From NCBI GenBank assembly GCA_017506865.1, contig JAFCMP010000011.1, positions 248,001 through 312,000 on the forward strand: DNA of 64,000 nt, written 5' to 3'. The DNA comes from Tribonema minus (lineage: Eukaryota > Sar > Xanthophyceae > Tribonematales > Tribonemataceae). Below the pieces are notes generated by a model, which was given only the letters and a program-made list of their open reading frames with translations, searched no databases and was not told where the DNA came from. How positions within the stretch are numbered: position 1 is the first letter of the stretch; the number at the start of each line of letters is the position of its first letter. Position numbers and translations under genes: made by a program. Shown here piece by piece: positions 21,601-33,600 of this stretch.

Positions 21601-24600
21601 GTGTCATGCACTTGTTTGCGAAGCTTCAAAATCGTGCTGCCATATGACGCGGCAGGGCCAGCTTGTCGATCTAGGCGTTGAGATGGCATCACATTACAAC
21701 CAATCTGCATGTGTCACCACGCTCCGCTGTGGTGTACACTCGAACGATCGAATGCTGCTGTCGATGTACTGCGGCTGCCTTGTCAGATGCTATAGAAGAT
21801 GTGATTGCACTGACGCTCGCTTCTACATTTCCTGAGCTTTGGATTTACCGGTGCTGATGTATGGCCCACAGTCTGCGTCAGCGCTCATCCTGCACCTGTC
21901 CTTAGAAAACCCCCGAGGCCGCCACCCAATCTCTAACCCTTGTCTCCCCTACTGACGACAGGTTCGGCAGCAGTGCTCTGAGCTGGAAGGCGAGCTGGCC
22001 GTGCAGAAGGAGGCAGCGGAGCGTCTGCAGTATGCTGATTTCATCGGTAGGTGTGGTGTGGCCACCTGCACTCTGCTCAGGTGTCACACAACTCATCAGT
22101 GCTGCCGTAAGGTTGCGGCTGCCTGCGACTACATAGAGGTATCTCTGACCCTCAAGGGAGGGTTACCAAGGGTCTGGGGCATCTTGTCTACGCAGTGAAA
22201 AGGGTGATATCAGGCCAAACACTTGCCCTGTCTCAATGCGCCCCTGTGTGTGGCTGTGTCGTCGTGTGCCACTTGCCAGTACACTGGCATCGTGGCATCT
22301 CAACTCTGGTGCGCTCATGAGCCCATGTCCACATGCGACTCAGGCGATACACTGTTTGTCACGTTATTCAACTACAGACCGCTCACCTTTGAAAAAGGTG
22401 CTTTCATACACCAAGCATTCATCATATCTGGGCAGATGCTCAACTGGCTGGCGCCGTGCCAGATATCAAGCACTCGTCACGTTTGGGCACAATGCTCAAG
22501 TAGCTGGGGCTAGTACCACATTTGCCTGCTCACAGCCTGATGCAGGCAATAGACAAGAGCCATTGCGCATGCACCACATCAAGCTGAGCACTGCATCCTG
22601 GCTGCGCACAGGTGCTGAGAGGCTGCGTGACTTGGAGGCCCACGTCACAGAGCAGGACAGACAGATTCAGTCGCTGATGCAGCAGCTTGACCAGACAAGG
22701 GCACAGGTACCTTGCCGCATGTCACACCCATCGGATATCCCAGAAGAGAAAACGGCCACCGAGGCAGACCGTTGCCTTGTGAGGACGCATACCAATCTAG
22801 CACTCGATAAGCTTGCTTCCCCTCTTTTGCGCGTGTCAGCATGAGTCGCCAATCACCGTAGAGCCTGTACGCCTCGCCCCCTTTCAAGTTGCATGAAGTG
22901 TCACAGTGACTGCTCGTCATGTATCACAGCGAATGTTGGGAACATTGAAGTGTATACAGTACGTGATTCGTGCACTTTTATGTGATGCATGGGACTTTCA
23001 AAACCATTCCATGATATACATCTGAACACATGCTGTTCCACGCACTCATTAACAACTCAGAGACTTGGGCCCACACGGCTGGCTATTTGGCACATAAAGG
23101 CAGCGAACTTGCAAGCACCAACGTCTGCTCTGCCACACAGTACCGGCCTGAGGTCTTAATTTGCGGCATCTAGTCGTAGCATGATGCACCACTGCATTGC
23201 ATGCGCACTGATCGATTGGCTTGACTGATGTGGTTGTGCAACCAGGTGACTGCAACGGCAAAGGATATGAGCATCAAGGTGGAGGAGCTGGCGCAGTTCA
23301 AGGCTGCTGCCACCAAGGCTGCCGCTGAGCATGACAGGTACGTGCTGAGCACTGTCCATGTGTGTACACAGCACCAATGCAGTGTGCAAGCCGTTGGGCG
23401 CAGTGTGTTGTGTACTTTTAATGTATTCTTGCTTAGGGCGCGGCAACTTCAAGTAGCAGTATCACTTGACTGCAAGTACACGCCTCAGATATCCGGGCCT
23501 GTATCTATAGTTGAACAAGAGCTCGTGAGTATTGTGGCTGGGCTCTCCCAGGGAGTGTCGTGTAGACACTGACAAATGAGGCACCATGCTGATGGTTCAA
23601 CTGGCCAAGCCAGTGCAAAGCACCCAACTGGTTTGCGCAGTCAGGATGGTACAACCAACTCAAGTTATGTCAGCGCACCGTTGCTCAACCAAATCTGTCG
23701 CAGCAAGTGCACACTACATGATACTGTTGAGTAGCTGCTTTTAACTGTGATAGACTCCTGCAGACTTCAGCATGTTAAGCCACGTTTGAGCCGGTGCAGA
23801 CCCTGAGCTTCTGACAGCTTGCACTCAAAGTCTTTGTTGTAGCGCCAAAGGGTACGAAGCCGTAGGCAGCTTGGCCAGCACATGCAGCGAATTGCTTGCA
23901 GCTACTGTAGACATTGCAATACCCCAGCACCTGTTGCATCAATCTGTTCGCCTCCATTAATGCACAACAAACAATTGCTTCTGGGTAGCATGCGTTACTA
24001 CAGTCCACAAGTTCAATTGGTGGTGGTCGTGCAGAATATGATATATGCGTGGGGCTTGACACGCCAATGCGTTTGCGCTCATGGAGCCATGCAGCATTGG
24101 GAAAGGGCAAGCAATAATCATCATGTGCACACATCCACTTTGTCTGCCACAGTGCCTTAGAAGGCTTTGATATGTTCTGATGGTGGCAAACCCCCCGTGC
24201 AGATGCCGCGCGGCACTGGGCAAGGCGCAGTCACAGGCAGCACAGGTAGAGAGCGCCATGCGCCACATGCAGCGAGAAGTGGCGGAGGCCAAGGAGGCAG
24301 CCAACGCTAGGGTGCTCGAGCTGGAAGACGAGGTGACTGCTCTCATAGAAGACTAATAATAAATGAATGCATGAACCTGATCAGATGAATTTGTTAATTG
24401 GGGAGGCTGGCCTTCAGAGACACCGGGGGGATGCAAATGCCTATTAGAGTGTTAAGTGAAGCAAGTTTGCTGCTTTCTTGGTTGCCGCAGACTTGCAAGT
24501 TCTGCATTCTTGGCGGTGACGCTGGTGAATCATCACGAACTTGCAGGCGTCGTGAGGTGGTTGTCGCATTAGTGAGCCAGCATGGCGCTTGCTTTGACAG

Positions 24601-27600
24601 ATCTAATTGTGTATCATTATGTAAACGCTGCATCATGGCCTACGGTCACCGATGCAGGTGCGGTCCTTGGAGAAGGAGAACACGCGCCTGCGAAGCGCTG
24701 CCTATACCAACAATGAAGGTCAGTGCAATGATGGACTTGTAAATTACAATCAGTTGACTTGCGCTACTGGCCTATCACCACCAGTCAACTCTGGTGCAAG
24801 GATGACCTAAAGAGTAATTTGCGCCATCAGAGCCATATATAAGACAAATCAGTCATGTGGCGAGTGTATACAACAGAATCAGTTGCCATTCTCCAGCTGC
24901 AGCTGCTGTGGAAGTATCAACTCAGTGTGCTTGGCATCTTGCTCCGACGTCCACAAGTATGCTTGACAGCCACGATGTGTCTTCTGGCCCACAAATACAT
25001 GCTGCACATGCGTTGCATTTGATTGGCATGGTGTGCGTGCAATGCAGTCAGCCAAATAAAAGTGACACGATGCAAAGACCAATGAAATAAACACTATACT
25101 GAAATTGATTGTGGCGTATCTTAGGGTTTGTTATTGTCTTTCCCCACGCCATCTCCATTCTCATACCTTCCTATGCGAGAGCAAGCATATGAACTGTAGG
25201 CCTGCCTACACTAGTCTATGGTATGTTCACCGGCTTGACTGCCTGTCCAGCCAGCTGACAACAAGATGACCCACTGCTATCAAAAGAGCGTGGTTGGAAT
25301 AAAAGTGGGCTGCAACTGCGCGGTCGCATTGCCACATCATCAGCAAGCAACGCAGTGGGCCTGTCAAGCTGCGTGCTAAAGGAGTGTAGGGGGCTTTCGG
25401 TACCGGGAATGGGTACTACGCACGCCCCAGGGCCGTGGGACCATTGCAAAACGCAACAGCCGGAGCACGCGATGGCAGCCCACTGCAAAAACATATTCTG
25501 ATATCACACAACCAGGACGTTATCCTTGTGCTGCGACTGCTGCCCTCTACAGGGTCGGAGTTGTTCTTTCCCTGGCCGCTGATTGCTGCCATCACACGCG
25601 CTATGAGTAATTCACAAAAAGTTGCAAAGCCATAGCTGAAGAAGTCACATGGGCCGCGACTGCCATGGCACTGGACAAGAGGCTGAGGCCAGCTCACCTG
25701 ATTGGTCGAGGGGGACAAGAGGAGAAATACGGTGTGCGAAGGCCCCTGGGATGCAACTGCCACCGCCGTAATCAGTGCAGAGTGGCTCATGCTGCCACAT
25801 TGCGGTGAGCTGAGCATTGCTGCTATGACTGCGTCATACTTTGAATGGGCCTTGGTGGCAGCAACGGCATCGATGTGACGGTAACCACATCACGTCCTGA
25901 ACGGATTATCACCTTTGACCCTCATGCTTTCTAGCTCGAGCCGGCACTCATACAACCTTCTCTGTTGCCGTGTCAAGTCGTGCTGGTCACCAACTTCAAG
26001 TGTCCCCGGATGGTCAACGCTGGAGAGCGCTGCAGCTGCATCACTGCCCCGGTGGGCCTTTCCAATGCGACTCTCCCCCCGTTGGCAACCCCACTACTTA
26101 TTCCAAGTAGTCTACCGCCATGCGCACCACACGACAGCACAGCTGCGCCTACTGCCGCGCCGTAATGAACTTGCCACCGATACCACGTCCCACCAGCTTT
26201 ACGTTCGCCTCGGTGGCGGCAGCGCTGGTTGTGCGTCCCGGTGCAAAGCCGCGCACAGTGCTGCGCCCAACCAGATCGTCCGGGCTGCGGGTGTTTGCGT
26301 CGCCATCGGAATCGAGTCGTGCCGATATGGTGAGGTCAGCCAGCGGCGCAGTGGCACTCTACACAAGGCAGAACGGAGCAAGGGGGGGGGGGGGGGGGGT
26401 CAAGGGGGTGAGAAGCGGGGATGCGGCGAGCGGTTTGAATTGGGGCCGACGCTTCGGTGCACTGCAACACTGCATTGTGAAGTCTTGAAGTAGAGGGTTG
26501 CAGCAACAGGACGGCAGGCTCATACTTCCAAGAACATGCAGTGCAACATCATTATGACAACATTTATTTGGGGTCAGTCACTGGCACAGCAAGATGCAGT
26601 GATACTTGGAAGCATTGCACAACAGCATCACGATGCACTGTGCATTAAGACGATGACTGAATGCCATCTAACAGAACGAAAAAGCAGAGGTGAGGCTTTC
26701 AACATGCAGTCACAGTTGCACACAACCCCGCCCTAAACGCGACCCACAGCGACGCCAAGTCCTCCTGTCCACAATCCGATTCAACTGAAGATGTTGCTGC
26801 AAATCCACTCTGACAAACCTGATGGCATCATGACACCATCAGGACGGCGAAGTCAATTTTCCGAACCGGTAGTATCATGATACCATCAGTGTTGTATCAG
26901 CCAGCCAAGCTTTGCAACGGTACCTGAGCTCAGCCTGGCACAAGGGACCTTGGCTGGTGCTGCCACTGCTGAGCACTATGTGCGCGTTAGCCCACGATAC
27001 TTGAATCACACCCTTTTTTGCCATCGCATCACATCATCAGGGTTCACACTGGTACACCCCTCACCTTGACAAACTCCTGTCCATCCGGCGTCAAGTCCCC
27101 TGCCGCAATCTCAAACTCAAACGGCAATGCCGGCTCCGCATACTTTGCCGCCGCCACCACCGCCGATGCCTGAGGCGCCCTCAGCCGCGCCGTCACAAAC
27201 AGAGCGCTGCCAGCCTGCGGCGGGGCCACCGCCCCTGTGTCCAGTGACACGACACCCTTGATGACTGCAGGGGTGGTGTCCGCAGTGTCTGCGATCAGGA
27301 GGGTTGATGGGTAGCTCGCTGCGCACGTTGGAAAGGGGGTGTGGTATGGTGGGGTGCAGGGGCGGGGGTCAGCAAGGCGGTGGGCGTATGCACAGCACTG
27401 GGGCAACGCATTGGCCACAAGTGGCAAAGCATCTGCGACTTTCACCATTGAGAGGAAGCGCTGCAAAACTACAATGCAACTGTAGACATGCCAACAACAG
27501 TGGTAGCAGCAGTTGTGCCACGGCGGACCAGCAGTCGTGTCAGCAATTGCGCGAGGTTGAGGTGAAGCCCAGCAGTGGCATTGCTTGGGGTGGCAGTAGC

Positions 27601-30600
27601 GTTGTTCACGAGGTTCAGAGGTACGCTGACGCCTGTATCAGACGGCAAGATACGAGCCATAAGTTGCCGTAAGCTGGCTCAGCATCGGATGTCAGGGTTA
27701 TACTACGATGATGTGGTGGTCACAATCTTGTGCAGGAAGTGGCATGCGCCAATATGAAACACGTATCGGCGGCAGATCGCCCACTGCAGCTCTGACGTTA
27801 TTTCTGTGTACAGCGTACCTGGCATGGTGGTTGCACCGTGCAGGGCAATGCCTGCCAGCAAAGCTGAGGCCGCGCCCTTGGCTATCGCCAATGGAATCAT
27901 CATTGCTCCTTCGCCGCGCAGGCTGTGCTTTTTGAAAAAAAAGTTTTTCTTTCTGAACTTCCAAACTTGAACTTCGGCATGACAAAAAAAAGACAAAAAA
28001 ACACAACAACAACAACACACAACAAAAATAACACCACACAACAACCTGTCAACTGTGCCTGAACACAAACCTGTGCCAGACCACAAAGACATCAGGACCT
28101 GCAAATATTTTTGCTACACTCACACGAGGCCAGAACAAAAATACCCCACATTGTCTATATGGCTTGAATGCTGGCGAGTGCCACGTGGTCGTCTGTGTGT
28201 ATATTCATCCTACAATACTCAGCACACATTAAAAGTTTTCATGCTGTGGAGTTTGTGATACTCACTTTCCTTGCTTTTCTTTGTCCCGCAACATGCACTT
28301 CAGCCTCGTCAGTACGTATGGACTTGTATTTATAAAGGCCCAAGGGAGGCCGGGTTGCCTATGCAATCGAAAAGCTTGCGTCAACGCAGCAGCCTAGTCT
28401 GCGCTGCGCCGTAGGAGTTTGGATACCGGCGCCGCAACACAGCCCAGCATTCGCGCTCCACGTGTGTATGCCATGACGCGCTCCGCCAACTCCCGCGCCA
28501 GCGATATGCTCAGCTCAATGTGGATCTGACGCTTAGCTAACCCGGCCTTGCGTAACACATCTGCCTTCCCCCCCCCCGAGCACAGTGCTGAGTGCATTGC
28601 CAACTCCTTAACAAAAAGGCTTGTCTGCTTGCCTAGCCGTCCGTACGACTCCTGCACGAATTGCACAAAAGCCCAAGATGACGTCAAGGTGCCGGTGTGG
28701 TGCTTGACCTTCGCGTCCTCCCCCACCCCAGCAGCATAGCCGTCCGTGTTCGAGGCATTTGTTTTGCCTGTCAGGTACGAGCTCGCTGTGGGCGCGCGCA
28801 CACTTGTGTTCAGCACTATTCCCTTGTTGCGGTATGCACTGCTGAAGTGCAGACACCCTGGGTCAATGACTGTGTCCGCCCGATACCCCGGTACCTTGAA
28901 GACGCTAGCGTCCTCATTGCGGACAATAGAGACATGGTGCTGTCTCAAGATGCGCTGTAGGCACCGCTTTTGGGCAGTGTGTGTCGCGTTGTGCCCCCGT
29001 ATGTGCTGGCTGGGGCAGCTGATCGCATGCGTGGAGGTGGGGCTCACGTCACTGCACCGCCATGGGCACACCTCGCCCTGTATGCCCCACCCGTCTATAA
29101 AGATCGCAACCAAAATCATCGTGGCTGCTGCCATACTGGACATGGGCGCCGCACCCGGGCGGTCATTGGCAGCGGGTGGCACGCTCATCCACGCCATTGC
29201 CCCGGACGCACGCTGGCTGCGCAGCTGCGCCAGGACCCGCGCGCTAGCCTGTTGGCGGCGGCGGCTGGTGTCACGCGAGTCACCAATAAGTGTAGCCTGC
29301 GTCGGCTTGCCCACGGCACCAGCCGAGGCAGCCTCTAGGTCCTCCACCAGGCAGTCCTCGTATTGACGTCGAAGAACATTTGAAAGGCCGGCTTGTAGTC
29401 CGTGCGTGAAGTGACCGCGCCGGCGGCGGGGCACTACCTTCCTGCAGATCTCGTCAGCATAGGCCTCCCAGTCGTCGTCGTCGTCCTCCTGCCCGCCGCT
29501 GCAGCTGCTTTCTTCCGCGCTAGTTTGTGTTTTAGCGGGCGTGGAAGAGGCAGCCGCGGCAGCGGCTTGAGGGCCAGGTACGGTCGCCGCCGCAGCGGCC
29601 GCCTCGGCGCCAGGCACAATGCCGTGGGTGTGTGGGGCTGGCTCAGTGGTCCCCGTCTCCGTGACGGCAGTTGCGGCGTAGATCGCTTGCACCGCAGTGG
29701 GGAGCGTCGACGCTGCGGCCGTCGTATCTGCTGCCCACCGTAGCAACGATGCTGGGAGCTGCTCGGCCACAGCTGTGCGTGATTTTTCGCCGCCATCAGC
29801 TGTCAGCGCTCGCGTAGAGCGTCGCACGGCCTCGATGATTGGCGGCAGTCCCTGGTCCTCGCGTATTGCGCATGAGTGCTGCGCGAACCAGGTGACTGCG
29901 CCGTGTTCGTCAGTGCCGAGCCTCAGGGCTCCTGCTGCCACAGTGGCATGAATTATTGCAGGCCGCAGTGTTGTGCATGCCTGGGCCGTGTATGCGGCTG
30001 GTGCCAGTAGCCCCAAAAGCGGCATGCCCAGACCGCCTCGTCGCTCCGGCAACCGTGACGCCCGCAGTGGCACTGCGATGTCCGTGAGTTCTGGCGGGCC
30101 CAAGCGCGGCAATACCAGCACGCTGCCACTGCTGGCTTCCTCATTGTCACCAGCAGTGCAGGCGGCCAGCAGGTGTGACTTCATGACTGCCGCGGTAGCG
30201 CAGCCGTGCAGGTGCAGCATGCGTTCAAGCGTCCATGCACAGAACCCGTCATATGGGTGCAGCCATGTCTCACTCAAAGCCGTGTCAATGACCCGAGCTA
30301 AGAAGCCCATGCGCTTCGTCAGTGACCTGCGCAGAATGAACTGTGCTGCCTGTAGGTGATGCCGCGCCATTCCAGCTAGCTGCCAGGACAATCGCCATGT
30401 CCCTGCGTCAACAAGATGCTTGCTCATGGCAGCATGCACATAGGCTGGATGCCCTACCGGTACCCCGACCGACGTAAAGCCCTGACTGGATTCTGGCATG
30501 GTGGCGTCCACAAACGGTATGTCAAGGGCGCGCAGGCGTGCTCTGGCCGCTTCATCGAACACTGTGCCGTGCATGGCGATGGCCAGCGACTTGTCGAACG

Positions 30601-33600
30601 CGTAGGCCCCCTGCCGCAAGCCGACGGATCACCTCTGCCACCCCAGCGGCCGCTGCATCGTCGAAGTAGGCAGCTTGCAGCACGTTGAGGTCATCCAGGA
30701 AAGCGCAGTGCGGGGCTGGCGGTTCCGCTGTGCTGTGGCCGTAGGCCGGCATACTGCCGGGCGTCGCATTCACTCCATCAGGGTAGAAGAGTACGAAGGC
30801 CGCTGCCACTGCAAAGTACAGCGGCCCTAGAGGGTCCCCTTGCTGGCACCCTAGGTGGGAGCAGATAATGCGAGCTTCACCGTTACCTCCACTCGCATCT
30901 CTGGGGCAGTGTCACCACAGTATACGGACTCAAAGTGCGGGAGCAGCTCCGGACAGAAGAGAATAAGTCCCCGCACAATGGCGGCGCGATCCACACTGTT
31001 AAATGCGTTCTCACAGTCCAGCTGGATTGTGGTGCCATACAGCTCGTGCCACACGCGCGCGCGCGCTGCCACATGCTCGACGCCAGACCGGTATCCTACG
31101 CCAAACTGCGACATGGAGGCCAGCAGCCCCGATATTTTGCCCTTGACACTCCGTGCCGCTGTGGACCCGAGGAGTCTGCGCCAGACACTGGAGCAGGCGA
31201 TCGGACGCCGCTTCTGTCCTATGTCTGAGAGGGCCGCGGCGCGGAGAAGCCGTTGCGATTGCTCCGGCAGCAGTTCGGGCTCAACAAGCAGCGTCGTGAA
31301 CACCTTGGCCAGGTGATGGGCGAATGCCGGTTCCATCACATCCGATTCTGAATCACCAGCTAGTCCTGGCGAGGCACTGCCCACGGGGCGGGTGGCTGCT
31401 TTCACTGGTGCACCAGGCCCAGCGGCCATCAAGAGGTGTTCATAGCGTAGGCCGTCCAGCCCTCCTGCCTTCCCCGCCCCTGCTGCGGACAAGGTCGACA
31501 GTATGTCTGTCGCCTCCACCTCGAGGCGCCGTCCGGCTGCGCTGGCAGCATCCTCAGGCCTATCGCTGCGATCATGCGCCTGACCCGATTCGACGACGGG
31601 ACTGCCGCTGCCAGCGGGCCCGGCGGTCGTTGCCACCCCTGCGCCATGCAAGCAGTGCCGCCGGGCGTCGCGTACCAGGCCGCGCACTTGCTCCATTGGC
31701 GTATCGACTACCCCGGGCCGGGTGCCAGTTTCAGGGTGCTTTGCTGCCAGCACCTGTGTCGTGACCTCGTCTGCTGGGGCGCATGCTTCACGCGCCTCTA
31801 GTCGTGCGGCAGCCAGGCCTACCCCCCGTCGCTTGCCTGAGAGGGCAGCGCATGCTGTTTGCTGCCTGGAGTCAGCCTCCGTCCAGTCGGCATTGAAGTT
31901 CGTTTGTGCCGACGCCGTAGCTGCGTTGTTTGGTTTGGGGGCCCGCAGCGCCGCTGCTGCTGACAGCGTCTTTCTCAGTAGCTCCGCAAAATCGCCAGAC
32001 AGCAACGCTGCCACCCGGGCCGCAGGCGGCATACCGGTTCCCTCCGGTTGCCTACCAAAGGCCATTGCTGCTAGCAGGTGCAGCAGCCTGTAGCCGCGCT
32101 GCACTAGAGTCTGAGAAACCTGATGAGCAAACGCCCCGGCACCATGGTGGAGGCGCACCCGTGCCGCCTCACGTGCACTGTCTGTGGCGTCCGCCAGTAG
32201 TCATGTGGCGTGCTCCACTAGCCGTGCCCACTGGGTGCACTGCAGCTGAGTGCAGAAGGGGTTGGCAGTCGTGGTGAACCGTAGCAGCAGTAGATCCGCC
32301 TCATTGGTCTGGTCAAGTGCGTGGACGACCGAGGGCGTCGAGAGGTCCCAAGCCAGGGATGCTTGTGCCTGGGGCTTTGAGGGCCTGCCACTGGTGGTGG
32401 TGGTCGGGGGGGGCGGTGACGCGGCATCGTCCGGCGGGTCCAAGTCCATGTCCGCCCATCCCACGGCCGTCCCGTGGGGGGGGCTGCTGTCCTGCAGCCT
32501 CAGGCTGTTAGACTGAGTGCGGCTACTGGCGCTGCCAGGCGGTGCCGCAGCAGCTGCCGTTCGGCGCCGGCGTTGCGCGCCGGTTGCCGTGGCCGCCGGG
32601 CGTTTCTTGCTGGACTTTGAGTTGGCAGCGCCACTAGCCGGCACCGCCGGTGGCTTTGGAGGTGTCGCTGCGGCAGCCCCCGCCGCCGCGGCCGCGCCGT
32701 CGCTACCCGCACCCCCGCCCTCGGACTGGCCGGGGGGTACTGCCGGGCGTGCGCGCGTGGGGGCGCTTCCATTCCGTCGACACGTGTGGCATGGCGAGGT
32801 CAGCGCGCATTGCCTCTGCCCCGCGCTGGCTGACATATGGACCAGACCGCAGGCACCTGTGCATGCACTCAGCTTCCTTACCGCCCGTAGGAAGTCTTCT
32901 GCCGTGCAACCATACATGGTGCTCATCTCCTGCACACGCTTGGCATGGTGTGCCCCAGTGCTGCAGGTACTGCTGCCTGAAGGGGCACGGTCACCGGATG
33001 GGTCGTGATCAACCTGCTGCCGGATGCCCTTGGCGTATGCTGCCGCCGGATTTTGCTGACAGTGTGATGTGCTCGCCTCAGGGTTCAGCATCGACCTCGT
33101 GCAGCTACCACCGTTGAAGTGGGCCACTACCGGTGCCATGCGGCTCGCAGCTGACAGTTTGCCTCGCTGTTTGCTGTGACAGGATCCGCTCCGCTCATCC
33201 GCGACCCTGAAAGCCAAGAAGCAACAGAGGCGCTTGTCCAGTAGTAAAGTCTCCAGGACAGAACTGGTATTGAAGTTGGGTTATGGCATGCTGTAGCCCT
33301 ATGTCAGGGGCATCTGCCGACTACTCGCTTGTTGAAGTTGATATTGATCCTGATGTGGTATTGAACTTCAACGGTGATATTCAAACTTCAACTTCATGCT
33401 AACTTCAACTGTCATATCACTGCTCAACGTGCAATAGCATGGCTCCACCAATCTCAACTTCAACAACCAAGAGCTCTTCTGGTGCGTCTGAGTGAGGCCA
33501 ACAACCTTCTATTATCTAACTTCAACAGTTTGAGGGTCTTGACTGACCTCACTATAGCATAAGTGCTCGGTTGCTTTTTGGGTTTCAGGGTCGCGGATGG

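Noticed and set aside
22236..22844. 202-codon open frame on the + strand
   Set aside because: It covers exon 22612-22706 in a different frame. The exon frame joins neighbouring exons in phase and is heptad-rich, so the long frame is a shadow plus intron.
25416..25817. 133-codon minus-strand open frame downstream of the nested gene
   Set aside because: No recognised motif and no phase link to the exon ending at TAG 26149-26151, which already closes the nested gene.
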